Assembly: GCA_029959195.1 (NCBI GenBank)
Contig: CP114119.1
Location: 1,302,001 to 1,366,000, forward strand
Length of the DNA: 64,000 nucleotides
Reading direction: 5' to 3'
Origin: Dictyophora rubrovolvata
Taxonomy: Eukaryota > Basidiomycota > Agaricomycetes > Phallales > Phallaceae
A program made the position numbers and the translations under genes. The notes under the pieces are model-generated. The model worked only from the letters and a program-made list of their open reading frames with translations. It had not been told where the DNA came from and did no database searches. Every line of letters starts with the position of its first letter. Within the stretch, counting starts at the first letter, position 1. Of this stretch, positions 34,079 to 44,804 are shown piece after piece.

Positions 34079-34385
34079 ACCGGATAGCACGAGCACGAAC
34101 TTGTGTGTGTGATGCGTGACGCGTGACAGACGCGTGGAAGCACCAGGCAATCTATAATTAGAACAGTCATGACGCCGCCCGAAGTTGATACCGATTATAA
34201 CCACTGGTGCGAAAGTATTCAAAAATATTATATATATTTGTTGTGATGCTTAAGCCTTGAAAATAATGGAATTACTTACAAATGTTCGACGATCACGGTC
34301 ATAATTGAAAATTGTGTCTATTCTTATTGCTTGCGTTACTTTTATTTCGGACTCGTCATCCAACCGCCATATATTAATATTTCGC
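34079..34385. other. Divergent region frataxin / unrecognised gene
   Basis: About 310 nt between divergent start codons, AT-rich near 34225-34245 (ATTATATATATTTGTTG). Contains open frame upstream of the frataxin Met on the minus strand but no sign that it is translated. Confidence 0.4.
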
Positions 34386-35102
34386 ATGCTCAAACGACCA
34401 CGATTACCCTCACCACCGCTGTCTCAAGAAGGTCCCCAATTGCCTATACCCATTGATACACCCAATTCACTCTTTCATACCAAACGTCGCCGAACACTTG
34501 GCCCGATAATTGACAGCCACGAACGTGGGGATATTTGTCTTTCAGATGATGACGATGACGGCGAGGACAATATTATAGAGACGGATATCGAAAGAGATGC
34601 ACCAGATGCATCAGATGTCGTCGTCCAACAGTATGAACATGTAAACGGTTTCTTGCACAAACTTCACTTTCAAAAGCAACGTTTCAATCCAACATCATCT
34701 CAAGCTGATACTAGTCATGCGGACGGCCAGCCATTAGAAAAAAAGAACTCAAAGACCTCTTCAGTGTTGCCGAATGTATTGCGCGAGAACACGCCACCGT
34801 CTAGAGAAAGCGCTTTCCAAAACACGGCGCGCTTTGTTGATGATAGGGCTCGGGAACAAAGAGAACACATCAGTGGTTTCCAGCCTCAGGCTAGGCCCGT
34901 ACTGGCATTAGATCTGAAAGAAGAACGGCTGTCAGTGGCTAACAACTACGAGGATAGCAATAGGTATGTATATTTCCGGGAGTTCTAGTCTACCACTAGT
35001 ATTTATTCCAAGATCTCTGATTTACTAAATAGAATGCTGGGGTCTCTCGTGCTAAGCCGTCGTCTTCATCTACGTTCTTCCTCCTACGATGCTCGGAGCT
35101 GA
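34386..35102 (+). CDS. Unrecognised protein, probably nuclear
   Basis: I do not recognise a family. The start MLKRPRLPSPPLSQEGPQLP was chosen because it begins the Pro-rich, basic segment; an in-frame Met lies upstream at 34305 but its 27 codons look like leader sequence. Seen: HTKRRRTLGP (nuclear localisation-like), an acidic run LSDDDDDGEDNIIETDIERD, a helix HVNGFLHKLHFQKQRFNP, a Ser/Glu-rich middle, and after an intron (AG|GTATGT) the short last exon MLGSLVLSRRLHLRSSSYDA. About 215 residues, likely mostly disordered. Nuclear location is inference from composition. Confidence 0.72.
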
Positions 35103-35606
35103 GGGATGTACATGATGTGTTTTAATTATGATATCTGGGACCACGTTGCTGCATTGTAGTATTAATTCTGATATTCACTGTTTGAGAATAGGATGCCACA
35201 TTAACCACGCACCATCGTTGTTAGTGATACTTCACACACGCACACACACACACACACACACACACGGCACGAGGCTCGGTACCCACAGTACAAAATTGGA
35301 CAGTAAAGTATGTATATGAGCCTCCATGTATCACACACATATATATATATATAAATGTATATATTGTGCATATTGTGCAATATTGCAACAGCACCACCGT
35401 ACTACATCCACCACTGTTACTATACTACTAGCGGACATAGTGGGCATATGGCAATTAACTGGGTAAGAAGCCAATTTCAATCTTGAGTGAAACACCAGCG
35501 ACATTGTTACATAAAAAAACTCACTGGCTCCTCCCCGGGTCGATACTCATCGAAATAGCTTCTCGTTTTCCCAAAACCGTCGGGCGCTTTCGCCCAGGCT
35601 CGTAAG
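35103..35606. other. Intergenic region upstream of CDC3 with microsatellites
   Basis: About 500 nt holding the CA repeat listed below, an AT repeat at 35337-35356 and TGCATATTGTGCAATATTGC near 35367-35386. No gene seen. Confidence 0.5.
35233..35265. repeat. (CA)n microsatellite
   Basis: About 16 CA units with one interruption. Confidence 0.95.
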
Positions 35607-35727
35607 ATGGGCAAATATAGACAAACAGAAGACCACACGTTTCCATCCTCGTCCCCTCTCGTCGCCAGGAAGGTTAGCTCAGCTCAATCTTGTCCCTCTT
35701 CTGTTTTCTCGCTCATTTTTTCTAAAG

Positions 35728-36209
35728 ATGTCCGACTACTCTGGCTCATACGCTCGCGACCAGTTTGGCAGCATACCCACCAGCGAACATACAAATGGTT
35801 ATCATGACGAAAAACCAGTATCCCTCCAACCTGCACCTATTTCCGCCGTTGTCAGGAGGAAACTTATGGGATATGTCGGCTTTGCCAATCTACCAAACCA
35901 GGTTCACAGAAAAAGCATTCGTCATGGCTTTCAGTTTACCGTCATGGTTGTTGGTGCGTCCCCAATCAAGTTTCTTCAATTTCCGGGTGATGAAGTTTTC
36001 CTCTTCTGTTGCTTTTTTTGTGTTCTATCTGTAGGTGAATCCGGTCTAGGAAAATCTACCCTCATCAATACTCTGTTCAATACCACGTTATACCCTCCTA
36101 AAGAACCTCTCCCACCTCATGCTGAACGTTCTTCGACAGTTTCTATCCAGAGCATCAGCGCTGGTGAACTTTTTTCGATCATATCCGTCCCTGTGAATAT
36201 CACTGAATC

Positions 36210-36240
<31 letters not shown>

Positions 36241-37602
36241 TCTTCCTAGATATCGAAGAAAGCGGTGTCCGTTTACGACTAACCGTTGTTGATACTCCCG
36301 GGTTCGGAGATTTTGTTAACAACGATGATAGGTAATAGTAGTTATCCGTTGCTAAATACTGTTCGTGCTTCTCACAATAACCTCGTCCCAGCTGGAAGCC
36401 GATAGTCGAGGATATCGAGTCTCGATTTGATGCATATCTCGAACAAGAAAGTCGCGTTAATCGCCAGAAAATCGTTGACAATAGGGTTCATGCCTGTCTT
36501 TACTTCATTCAACCCACTGGTCATTCGCAAGTCTATTCCATTTCGGGTCTAGTAAATTTGTCTAAAAGAACATGTAGCCTAAAACAAATCGATATCGAAT
36601 TCATGCGACGACTACATCAAAGAGTCAATTTAATTCCCGTCATTGCCAAGGCCGACACCCTAACTGACGAGGAAATCATTGACTTCAAACAACGAGTACG
36701 TTTCTAATACGTCTACGTAGTCCAGTCCGAAATCTTCTTAAAAAAAAAACAAAAATTGATTCAGATCTCCGCCGACATAGCTTATCATCATATCAAAATA
36801 TTCCAGGCTCCCATTTACGAAAATGAAGATGAAGAAACTTTAGCCGAACATGAAGAGATTGTCGTAAGTGATTGCTGAGTTGACATCTCCTCACTCAATA
36901 ACGCAATTTCACCTTAAGTCGAAAATACCTTTTGCCGTTGTCGGTTCAAACCAGGAAGTTCAAACATCCGATGGACGTGCCGTCCGTGGCCGCGCCTACC
37001 CTTGGGGGGTTATTGAAGTCGATAACGAGGATCATTGCGATTTCGTGAAACTCCGTCAAATGCTCGTTAGAACATATATGGAAGAATTACGGGAACATAC
37101 CAATACCTATCTTTACGAAAATTGGCGAAGTGAGAAATTGCTTAACATGGGCATGCCTCAAGACTCGAGCGTGTTCAAAGAAGTAAAGTAAGTGGAAACT
37201 GCCAAAAAAAAAAAAAAAAAACAATGCTCCCATCCTAATAATGAACTTCTACTTTCTTAGCCCTGCCCAAAAGGTTGCGGAAGAACGCGCCTTACATGAA
37301 CAAAAGCTGGCCAAGATGGAAGCCGAGATGAAGCTAGTCTTCCATCAGAAGGTGCAGGAGAAGGAAGCCAAACTACGTCAATCCGAAGAAGAGCTATATA
37401 CTAGACATAAAGAAATGAAAGAAGCTTTAGAGAAGCAACGTTCAGAGCTGGACGAGAAAAAGCGGAGAGTAGAAAGTGGAAGACCTTTGAGTCCAACACA
37501 TGATAAAAGTGGAGTACGTATGATCAATTTATTCACGTTTGTTTCATATTAACACGAACTTTTTCGTTTGATTAGAAAAAGGGAAGGTTCCTGCGCAATT
37601 AA
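35728..37602 (+). CDS. CDC3: Septin CDC3
   Basis: GTP-binding filament-forming septin of bud neck, septa and hyphal cortex. The Cdc3 identity rests on [20 protein letters not shown], which opens the core. G domain: [20 protein letters not shown] (P-loop), [15 protein letters not shown] (switch II), [20 protein letters not shown] (AKAD). The septin unique element is [22 protein letters not shown]-terminal coiled coil ([40 protein letters not shown]) ends GKKGRFLRN after a last short exon. About eight exons. An upstream in-frame ATG at 35607 could add 22 residues through a 55-nt intron (35673-35727). An intron near 36200-36250 holds a CT microsatellite. Confidence 0.94.
36211..36240. repeat. 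(CT)n microsatellite in CDC3 intron
   Basis: About 14 CT units forming the polypyrimidine tract before the 3' splice site of a CDC3 intron. Confidence 0.95.
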
Positions 37603-37954
37603 TTTTTATCCATTGTGGGCAGGCTTGATGCCCTGCTTTCGTTCTTTGAGACTTTCGTATTGTATCTCCATAATTGTGTTTTTATAGCGCTTCCTGTTCT
37701 GGAGTCGGTTTGCATCACTTCCAGAGCTTTTCTTTCCCTTTGTTGCTTTCATCGCCTGTTTCGTATCTATACCAGACACGGGCATTTTATCTTTCATTCG
37801 TATTGTGGCGCGCTATGTTGCAATTTAAGATCGAAATTTGGTCCAAGATATTTTCCGATTAGGAAAAGTTAACTAATCAATGCGAAGGGAATTATTTGAG
37901 TACCCGTCGGTAAACAGATCAGGGTGAATATCCAAGGCGAGGAATAGGCAATAA
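37603..37954. other. Convergent 3' region CDC3 / CAS1-like
   Basis: About 350 nt between two stop codons; open plus-strand frames here (37615-37872) have no motif. Likely 3' UTRs. Confidence 0.45.
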
Positions 37955-40730
37955 TTATGGATATGGCCACAAAAGATTCAACAACCACATGACAGACAAT
38001 ACAAGTAGACATCTGATAACAACGCCGTGAAACCATTGGGGAAATAGAAAAAGGTTGTGATTGGAGATCATTCTAAAACCGGGGGTTTCATGTCCGCCAC
38101 CCAACTCACGAACCCTATCCGACTGATTTTGATTACTGGGATGGCCATTTGACTCTACCAAGGGAATATATTCGTCACCCGAAGAGGTATTACGAACGGG
38201 CAGTGAAGGCGGCTCGTCTTTATTACAAATCCAAGCTGTCAGCTGATTTGTTGCATTGGCCACCGTATGACTTATCCAGATAAAAATGACCGACGATAGT
38301 AGTAAATTGAGAAGACGCCATTTACTACCGGGAATAATCTGCAAAATGCCCTTAGTATCCGCAGCCAACCAAAGGTGGTACTGGATGATAAACGTTTCAA
38401 GACTGCATACGCCAATGAATGTGAACAGTCGAGAGTATACTGAACGAAGAAAAGGAGTCGCGTTCCGCAACACGACAAATGCTCCTACCGGTAGTATGGA
38501 GATGTAAGGGTGCCATTTGTTGTACGCGAATTTAGAAGGTTGCGAAAGCTCAAAAACGATGAACCAAATCATGACCACGGCGGACAGTATGATGGAAATC
38601 CGTTGAACGATAGGCCAGCGTGGATGATCCATTAAACGATGTTCACGAATTTTGAGATAGGCAATGGCTGTTAACATTCCACAATAAACAATCCATAGAT
38701 CCAGTGTGACTCGAAAACTCCACTCGTCCGCTGACCATTTGAGACGGAAAATATTGCTCAGTACGGTGAAAAGGAGGTGCAAAGGCCATTTGTCCTGAAA
38801 GAGAAAAGTGACAGACGCCATGGACAGAAATATTTTCAACAATAGGATCGGGGTGCGTTCGTTGTACTTCTTGGCTATGGCCATGGTTAAATATATGAGA
38901 ATAAACCACATCGAAACGAGCGGAGAGAAGTAGTAATTCAGGTAATCGGTGTCCATTGTATATGCCAAAGCTATAGGAAGAAGATTAAGGCGAACAAGAA
39001 CTTGGGCGATCCGGTGGATACTAAAATCCGCCTTCTTGAGATAATAGGTGGTATGGCCATAACCTACGTGCGAATCAGTAAAACACGGTCATTCCGAGTT
39101 TGTCAACTTATACCCGTCATAAACAAATAGGCAGCAACCAGAGCCCTGACTGGATTATAAATTCCGGAAATTTTTGAAGCACCCAGATAATGATAAATCA
39201 GGATGACGACTACAATGGTATATGTGATTTAATATAGGGAAATATGATAGCAAAGAACATACCTTGCATCCATCCTTTCCATTCATCAGTTTGTTGTCGA
39301 CTTAAAAACCCTAGGTCCTTGTCACCCTTCTGCAAAGTATATAGTCCAAGGGCTAAACTAAATACAGCCCAAACTCCGAATGCCCACGGATTGTATTGCT
39401 TATATCCTTTTAAAAAGATGCTTGTTCGGTCCGATAAATATATAAGAAGAATGCTTGAGCCAAAAACCGATAACGCTTTTATGTTTTCGTGACTGGGTAG
39501 CATAGAACGTACTCCAAGATGGCCTATCATAAAGATTTAGCCCTAGTTTTATCAACAAAATTAAACATACGAGAAGATGTTGAGAAGAAATAGGCAATTG
39601 GCCCCCATAGAGCTAGCACAAGTAAAATACATAATTGATAAACCGAGGGTCGTGGATAGCTTCGGCAGCACGTCTTGTCAAAGGGATAATTCTTGGGAAG
39701 AATGTCATTGCACCGTAAATTGAACAAAATATTACTGTGCGCTGTTACAAGATCGGAGGAGTAATGCAGACCATCCGTAGTCTGGGAAGTATCCAACATC
39801 TTATTAAAGACCAAAGGAAAGGCTAAACTGGGGTATCGCTGTTTAGGGTGATTTACTTCCAGGAAATCATGAATACGACTCTCTATATCTGCATTCATGG
39901 CTTCTATGTCTGGATTCATCAAAGTTACCCGTCTTTCTGCAGATAGCTTGTCCGGAACGACATTTTCAACAGGCAGCAAGACGATCATGTCGGCTATCTC
40001 TGGTTGTGATTCAAAGATAGATGCCATCATGGTCTCTATCGTTTTTTCCCAACGAACCAAACCGCCAGAAGTAGGATAGCGAAGGAACCACAATCCAGTA
40101 CCTATGACTACCATTGCTGGCGTCCGAATAGACGAGGTGGTCGATATAGATTGACTGCTCGACGACGGAGTAAGAATGTCCTTTGTTCGCGTTGAGTTCA
40201 GAAATGGATCCCAAATGAAAGAAAACTCCGTGCCCGACCCGGACATGTAGTGATAATCCATATGCTTTTGGCTGTTATTTGAGGGTCCCGAAGGTAAAGT
40301 CCGGTCCGCTGTATGAATGATTTGGAAGAACAGCTGTCGGGTGACAGAGTCTCCCACAAACACAAGATGCCTCGACGACAAACAATACGATATGTCACTC
40401 GGTGTATACTGATGCAACATACATCCTTTTTCGCGTTATCTTTAGAAACTGTTTATTGGGAAATGAGTAGACCCACCATCAGGCTGCCAGTTTTGAAACC
40501 GATCGTCCAACCACTGTCCATCGTTCATAAGGACACGGCAACGGTGCGGGTCAAACCAATCTTTGGATTTCGAAACATATTGATCAGTGGATGATTGGCA
40601 AAAAAGAGCTTAAACATGTACCAATGAAGATATACCTGTAGGAAGCCACCGTCAAGCTGACAATAACAGTTCCTACAGCTATCCAATGAGGCAAGGATAT
40701 GTCGGAAGAAAACCTCCCCCGAGGCCACAT
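37955..40730 (-). CDS. CAS1: Cas1p-type polysaccharide O-acetyltransferase (CASD1 family)
   Basis: Golgi membrane enzyme that O-acetylates glycans; the Cryptococcus relative Cas1 acts on capsule polysaccharide. Start [20 protein letters not shown] begins a signal anchor ([16 protein letters not shown]). Then [36 protein letters not shown] and the catalytic SGNH/PC-esterase domain: block [18 protein letters not shown] (nucleophile Ser in GDS) and the Asp-His pair in [19 protein letters not shown]. The C-terminal half holds about ten to twelve membrane helices ([70 protein letters not shown]). Several introns. About 830 residues, usual for the family. The polysaccharide acceptor in this organism is unknown. 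Confidence 0.92.
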
Positions 40731-41179
40731 CGTGAATTTGTTAGTTCAGGGAATTGCTGAATCGCTGACAACGAGACAAACAACTGAACCAAGTAGACTT
40801 CTTGGGCGCAAACGAACGGCCCTTCAGACCGGCGTGCTTGACAGATCCCCCAGCAAGTCGGCGCTTGCTTAATACTCAACTTCTTAGTATTGTCTTAGTA
40901 TGTTGGTATAGTTGACAAGTTCAGTTGATGTGCATACAAGGCCATTACGAGTTAAATATCATAAGAGAATAGAATAGAAAAAAATGTGAGGAAATGTCCT
41001 TGGATTGGTGAATAATATGTGAATGCAACTTTGCAGTGATCCCGAACAATGCGGCTAGGTGGTCATCAGAATGTCCCTTTTAATTCTCGAACGGTACGCC
41101 GTTGACAGTTAATCCTGTTTTATGGCAACTTGTAAAGGTATTGGGTATAGCGGGCTATAGCGCAGTGGCATGAGTTAAC
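40731..41179. other. Intergenic region CAS1-like promoter / rhomboid 3' side
   Basis: About 450 nt, AT-rich, no coding signal or repeat noticed. Confidence 0.4.
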
Positions 41180-43149
41180 TCACTGGTCATTTGAATTGGT
41201 AGGAAAACAGGATAAATAGCGACATCCTGAACAAGCTTCAAAGGGGTTCAAAACAAAGTCAACCATCACACATGGAAACACCCACAAACAACGACATACC
41301 ACTATACGGATCTCCGGTATAAAAATTTCGAATCAGAAGAACAAAAAGTACGATCGGTATTGGGATGGCGATTATTCGAAGGGTTAATGTGATGTATTTA
41401 TGTCGTGTTGTAGTACTGATTATGGGATAGAAAACCATTGCGACAAGTAAACCCATGAACAAACCCCCCCTATAAATGGAGAAAATTCGTGAAGTCTTGG
41501 TGGCAAGAATATGAGGTACTGACAAGTGAGCAAAATTATCGACGAACTAAAATACAATATTAGGTATGACTTATCATAGACAAAAAGATAGATACATACG
41601 GAGACATATCCCAGTATAACGCCGATGACAAGATCGATCAGCAGATATATCAACTATAATGCGTTAATCATTTCCGTGGATATATCACATCTTTCAAATC
41701 AGCGTACTCGCTTAAGTGGCCGGAACAAAAGCTTCCAATGAAATGCTAAATCGATCTAAAATGCAGATGGGTAAATAATCAGGACCAAAACTTTGCGAAA
41801 TAGCTTATACCCATTCCACAGCGATCTTTTAATAACATAGTTCAGTCAAAACCTTGCGAATAAACAGCTCCATACAACTCACTGTTCCGAAAATAGCGCC
41901 AGACGCGCCCAGAGACGGACTTCCTAGCAGGCTGAAGCCAGGTTTGAAAAATGAGAGTAATAAGAGATATGACCAGATACTCGCGCAAAATTTGCTCCTA
42001 AAATATTCCCAAAAATTCCAGCAGCAAAGTATAGAATGAAATATGGGATTGTTCCGAGTTCTCTCTCCACCTGAAAGAGGATGATTAAAATAAGTTCAAA
42101 CGAATGATTGGAAAGGAAACAAGACAACAAAGAATGCGTACTTGGGCGGATATGGTTAGTTGAGCAAACATGTTCAGTGCGAGATGAATTAGTCCTGCAT
42201 GCAGGAACACGGGAGTAATGAAACTTCGAAGGAAATTGGTAATAATATAACCACACTGTAACAGAGACTTACCGGAACCACTGATTTGGGGGTTCGCCGT
42301 GAAAACCACCGAACCCACAGACGTCACTCAGGGGGCAAAGAGAAGTAGCCGGGTTTGCCGTGTCATTTAAACCTGGATAAAACTCTATATGGTAGACAAA
42401 CGAGATCGAAAAATGCCTTACATGGATAGGATATAGCAGTCGGAAAGCCTTCAATTTGCTTCATACACGGAACAAATCGTGCTCCTAGAATGACAGGAAC
42501 GAAAAAAAATACATTGAGAGATAGTGTAGTATGACTTTGTAGCAATATGGAGAAGAAATACCGAGATTAATTAGAGCTGAAGTTGAAGGTCCTAACATCG
42601 GATTAACAACAGGCTAAAAAAGAAAGATCGTCGAGCAGACCGTATAAATCGGTGACACAGTTCTAGTAACCATACCTTGAAAGAAAAAGGTGTGCCTTGC
42701 GCTTTCCAGTTGATCACGGATTCGTATATGAAAACAGCAACCATAACAAGGGATAGAACCCAAGTTAGAACGGGATATCTTTGCCTGCCTATACCCCTTC
42801 GTTTGTCCTCTATGCGTTGACTCAATGGGTACCGAGCATCATTTTTGGCTGTCAATTTTGACCACAATCGTTTTACGCCTTTGTCCGCGGACCGTGATGA
42901 GGGATTCAAAGCTTCTGTATCAGAGACATCTTTGGGCAATTCAAAAGTGAAAACGCTGCGGTACCAATGTTTAATAGACGTACCTAACGGTTCTAGAGCC
43001 GTGATGGAGTAAGGACGCGTTGATGTGTCAAAGGTATAAGGATTTGACTGCTGGTGCTGAGGAAAGCCTGAAATGTCCGAGTCGAAGCCCCTTTCGCGTG
43101 GTTTAACAAGCTCTTCGTCGCTTTCTATATTATTGTACATTGTCACCAA
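41180..43149 (-). CDS. Rhomboid-family intramembrane serine protease
   Basis: Seven-helix rhomboid protease. The N-terminal 140 residues are cytosolic and polar (MYNNIESDEELVKPRERGFD); start 43149 or 43140. Helix 1 is PVLTWVLSLVMVAVFIYES. Then LGARFVPCMKQIEGFPTAI, CGFGGFHGEPPNQWFRF, helix 2 FITPVFLHAGLIHLALNMFA with the HxxxN oxyanion residues, RELGTIPYFILYFAAGIFGN, the catalytic serine in PSLGASGAIFGTV, and the catalytic histidine in DNFAHLGGLFMGLLVAMVFY. After DPYS a final intron gives the Cys-rich tail ACSGCRYLSCFPTNSNDQ, stop at 41180. About ten exons. Substrate unknown; the cytosolic extension and type fit secretory-pathway rhomboids rather than mitochondrial PARL, which is inference. 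Confidence 0.9.
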
Positions 43150-43236
43150 TGGGAGGCAGCACTCGGAAATCCTGAGGAAAGAAGAAAAGAGACACGTTGT
43201 TTGACGCAGAACTAGTGAGCGTTATAGCATGGGGGC

Positions 43237-44623
43237 TCAATTGCTTGGCGGAGCCGAAAAATCACCCCCTCCATCATTATCATCATAATTAAATATCGAG
43301 GGTTCGTCCAGGTGCACCGCCATACTGCGAAATAGCATTGTCAGATCCATTCCAAGTGACTTGCTGACTCTGGGCAGGCCTGCGACAGTGCGAGTGCCAA
43401 GTGGTACATCACATAGCCACCACGCGACTTTGGAACAAAAATGGGGTGTATCTCGACATAGGTGTGTATTAAGAACATATAAACAATCCCAACGAAACCT
43501 GTACAAAAGCGGTTTACATAACAACGTCCATGTGCTGCGTATCACTATTCCGAGTCCGTGTTATCAAACCAGTCTGTAAATCGACACAAGGAAACTCTAC
43601 ATCCTCTTGCGCCAGCATTGATTCGCCCCAGAGCATAAGCCGAATCAAGCCTGTCAGCTTCGACTCCTTCCCTTGACTTAAGCTTTCCAGAATGGCAGCA
43701 TTTAACTCTCCAGCCGTTTTCAGCCGTTGCGCAGGAGATAACAACTCCGCAATGGAGGCAGGCACGTTGGGCAGGGTATCAAAAGCCAATAGAGCCATCG
43801 TCTTCTCCAGCTCTGCCAGAAATCCCGGGTTCTCTTCACCGCGAGGAGCAAGATCATTTTGGGCGAATTGGAGAGCATCAACAACCCGACCCTGACGAAT
43901 GTACTCGATTAAACGTTGTTGTTGAAGATGGAAGTACAGCGAAGGGTTTGTGTCAAGAATCTAGGAACGTATACATGTAGTCAGATAATTAATACCACGA
44001 TTGAAAAGACAAGGATAAGTCATAGAATTTCAAAAGTGGTTTCCAAGTATCATCGCAGACAAAAGTCTTAGAGTGGTGCATGGAAGGGTATAATCTTTCT
44101 TTGAAAAAAAAAAAAAAACCTGCAACAATATCTTACCTCAGGATTTAAATCATTCGTTCGCTCGATTGCCTCTTCGACGTCACCCCGTTGGATGGCTTCA
44201 CGAATGTTCATGCGGCTTTCAATGCTACTCAAATCGACAGACGGTCTGATATCCGCCTCTTTGCTAAACTCCTCTGCGGCTGTCTTGTAGCCTTCAATAA
44301 CGAGATAATCCATTATAAGACGGTTCAAGTCACTAATACGCAGGTCTCAGTAAACTGGCCAGTAAGTGGTTTAGAGGCGGGTATAATGATCGTCAGATAA
44401 TACATGCGATTGAAACTCTCATCACCATATTCAGAGAGATTCCCAATGTAGATTTTTTCATCTTTCCAGAGCAAAAACAAAAATGAAGACTGAACTCACG
44501 TCTTTGTAACATGGACTTCATTAAGCCTGCGCTCCCAGTCCGCACGCGAGATCTCGCGTTTGTTAGACTATTCTGTGATATGAACATGGTTCAAGAGTAG
44601 TATAAAGAAAGAGAACAAACCAT
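43237..44623 (-). CDS. GID8: GID8-type LisH/CTLH subunit of the GID/CTLH ubiquitin ligase
   Basis: Scaffold subunit of the GID E3 ligase that degrades gluconeogenic enzymes. The start codon is alone in the first coding exon (44621-44623); a 53-nt intron (GTTTGT to AATAG) joins it to SNKREISRADWERRLNEVHV. Next LNRLIMDYLVIEGYKTAAEE is the LisH motif; MNIREAIQRGDVEEAIERTN, DLNPEILDTNPSLYFHLQQQ and RLIEYIRQGRVVDALQFAQN form the CTLH domain; MALLAFDTLPNVPASIAELL and AELNAAILESLSQGKESKL-like helices form the CRA part (sequence reads AGELNAAILESLSQGK). The last exon ends MAVHLDEPSIFNYDDNDGGG. The exact last intron (near 43380-43570) is not fixed. About 245 residues. Confidence 0.9.
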
Positions 44624-44804
44624 GTGGGCGGAAAACGAAAAATGAGCGGACTTTATAGAAACTCGCTTAAAAAACGAACCAAACAGGCCTGTTGTTACGT
44701 AATGTCGTAAATACGAAATAATGAATGAATTTGCAATGGGTTACATATCCAATGTGATATTATGTATGTGAATGCGTAAGAATAATAAAAAAACCCTCTT
44801 CAAC

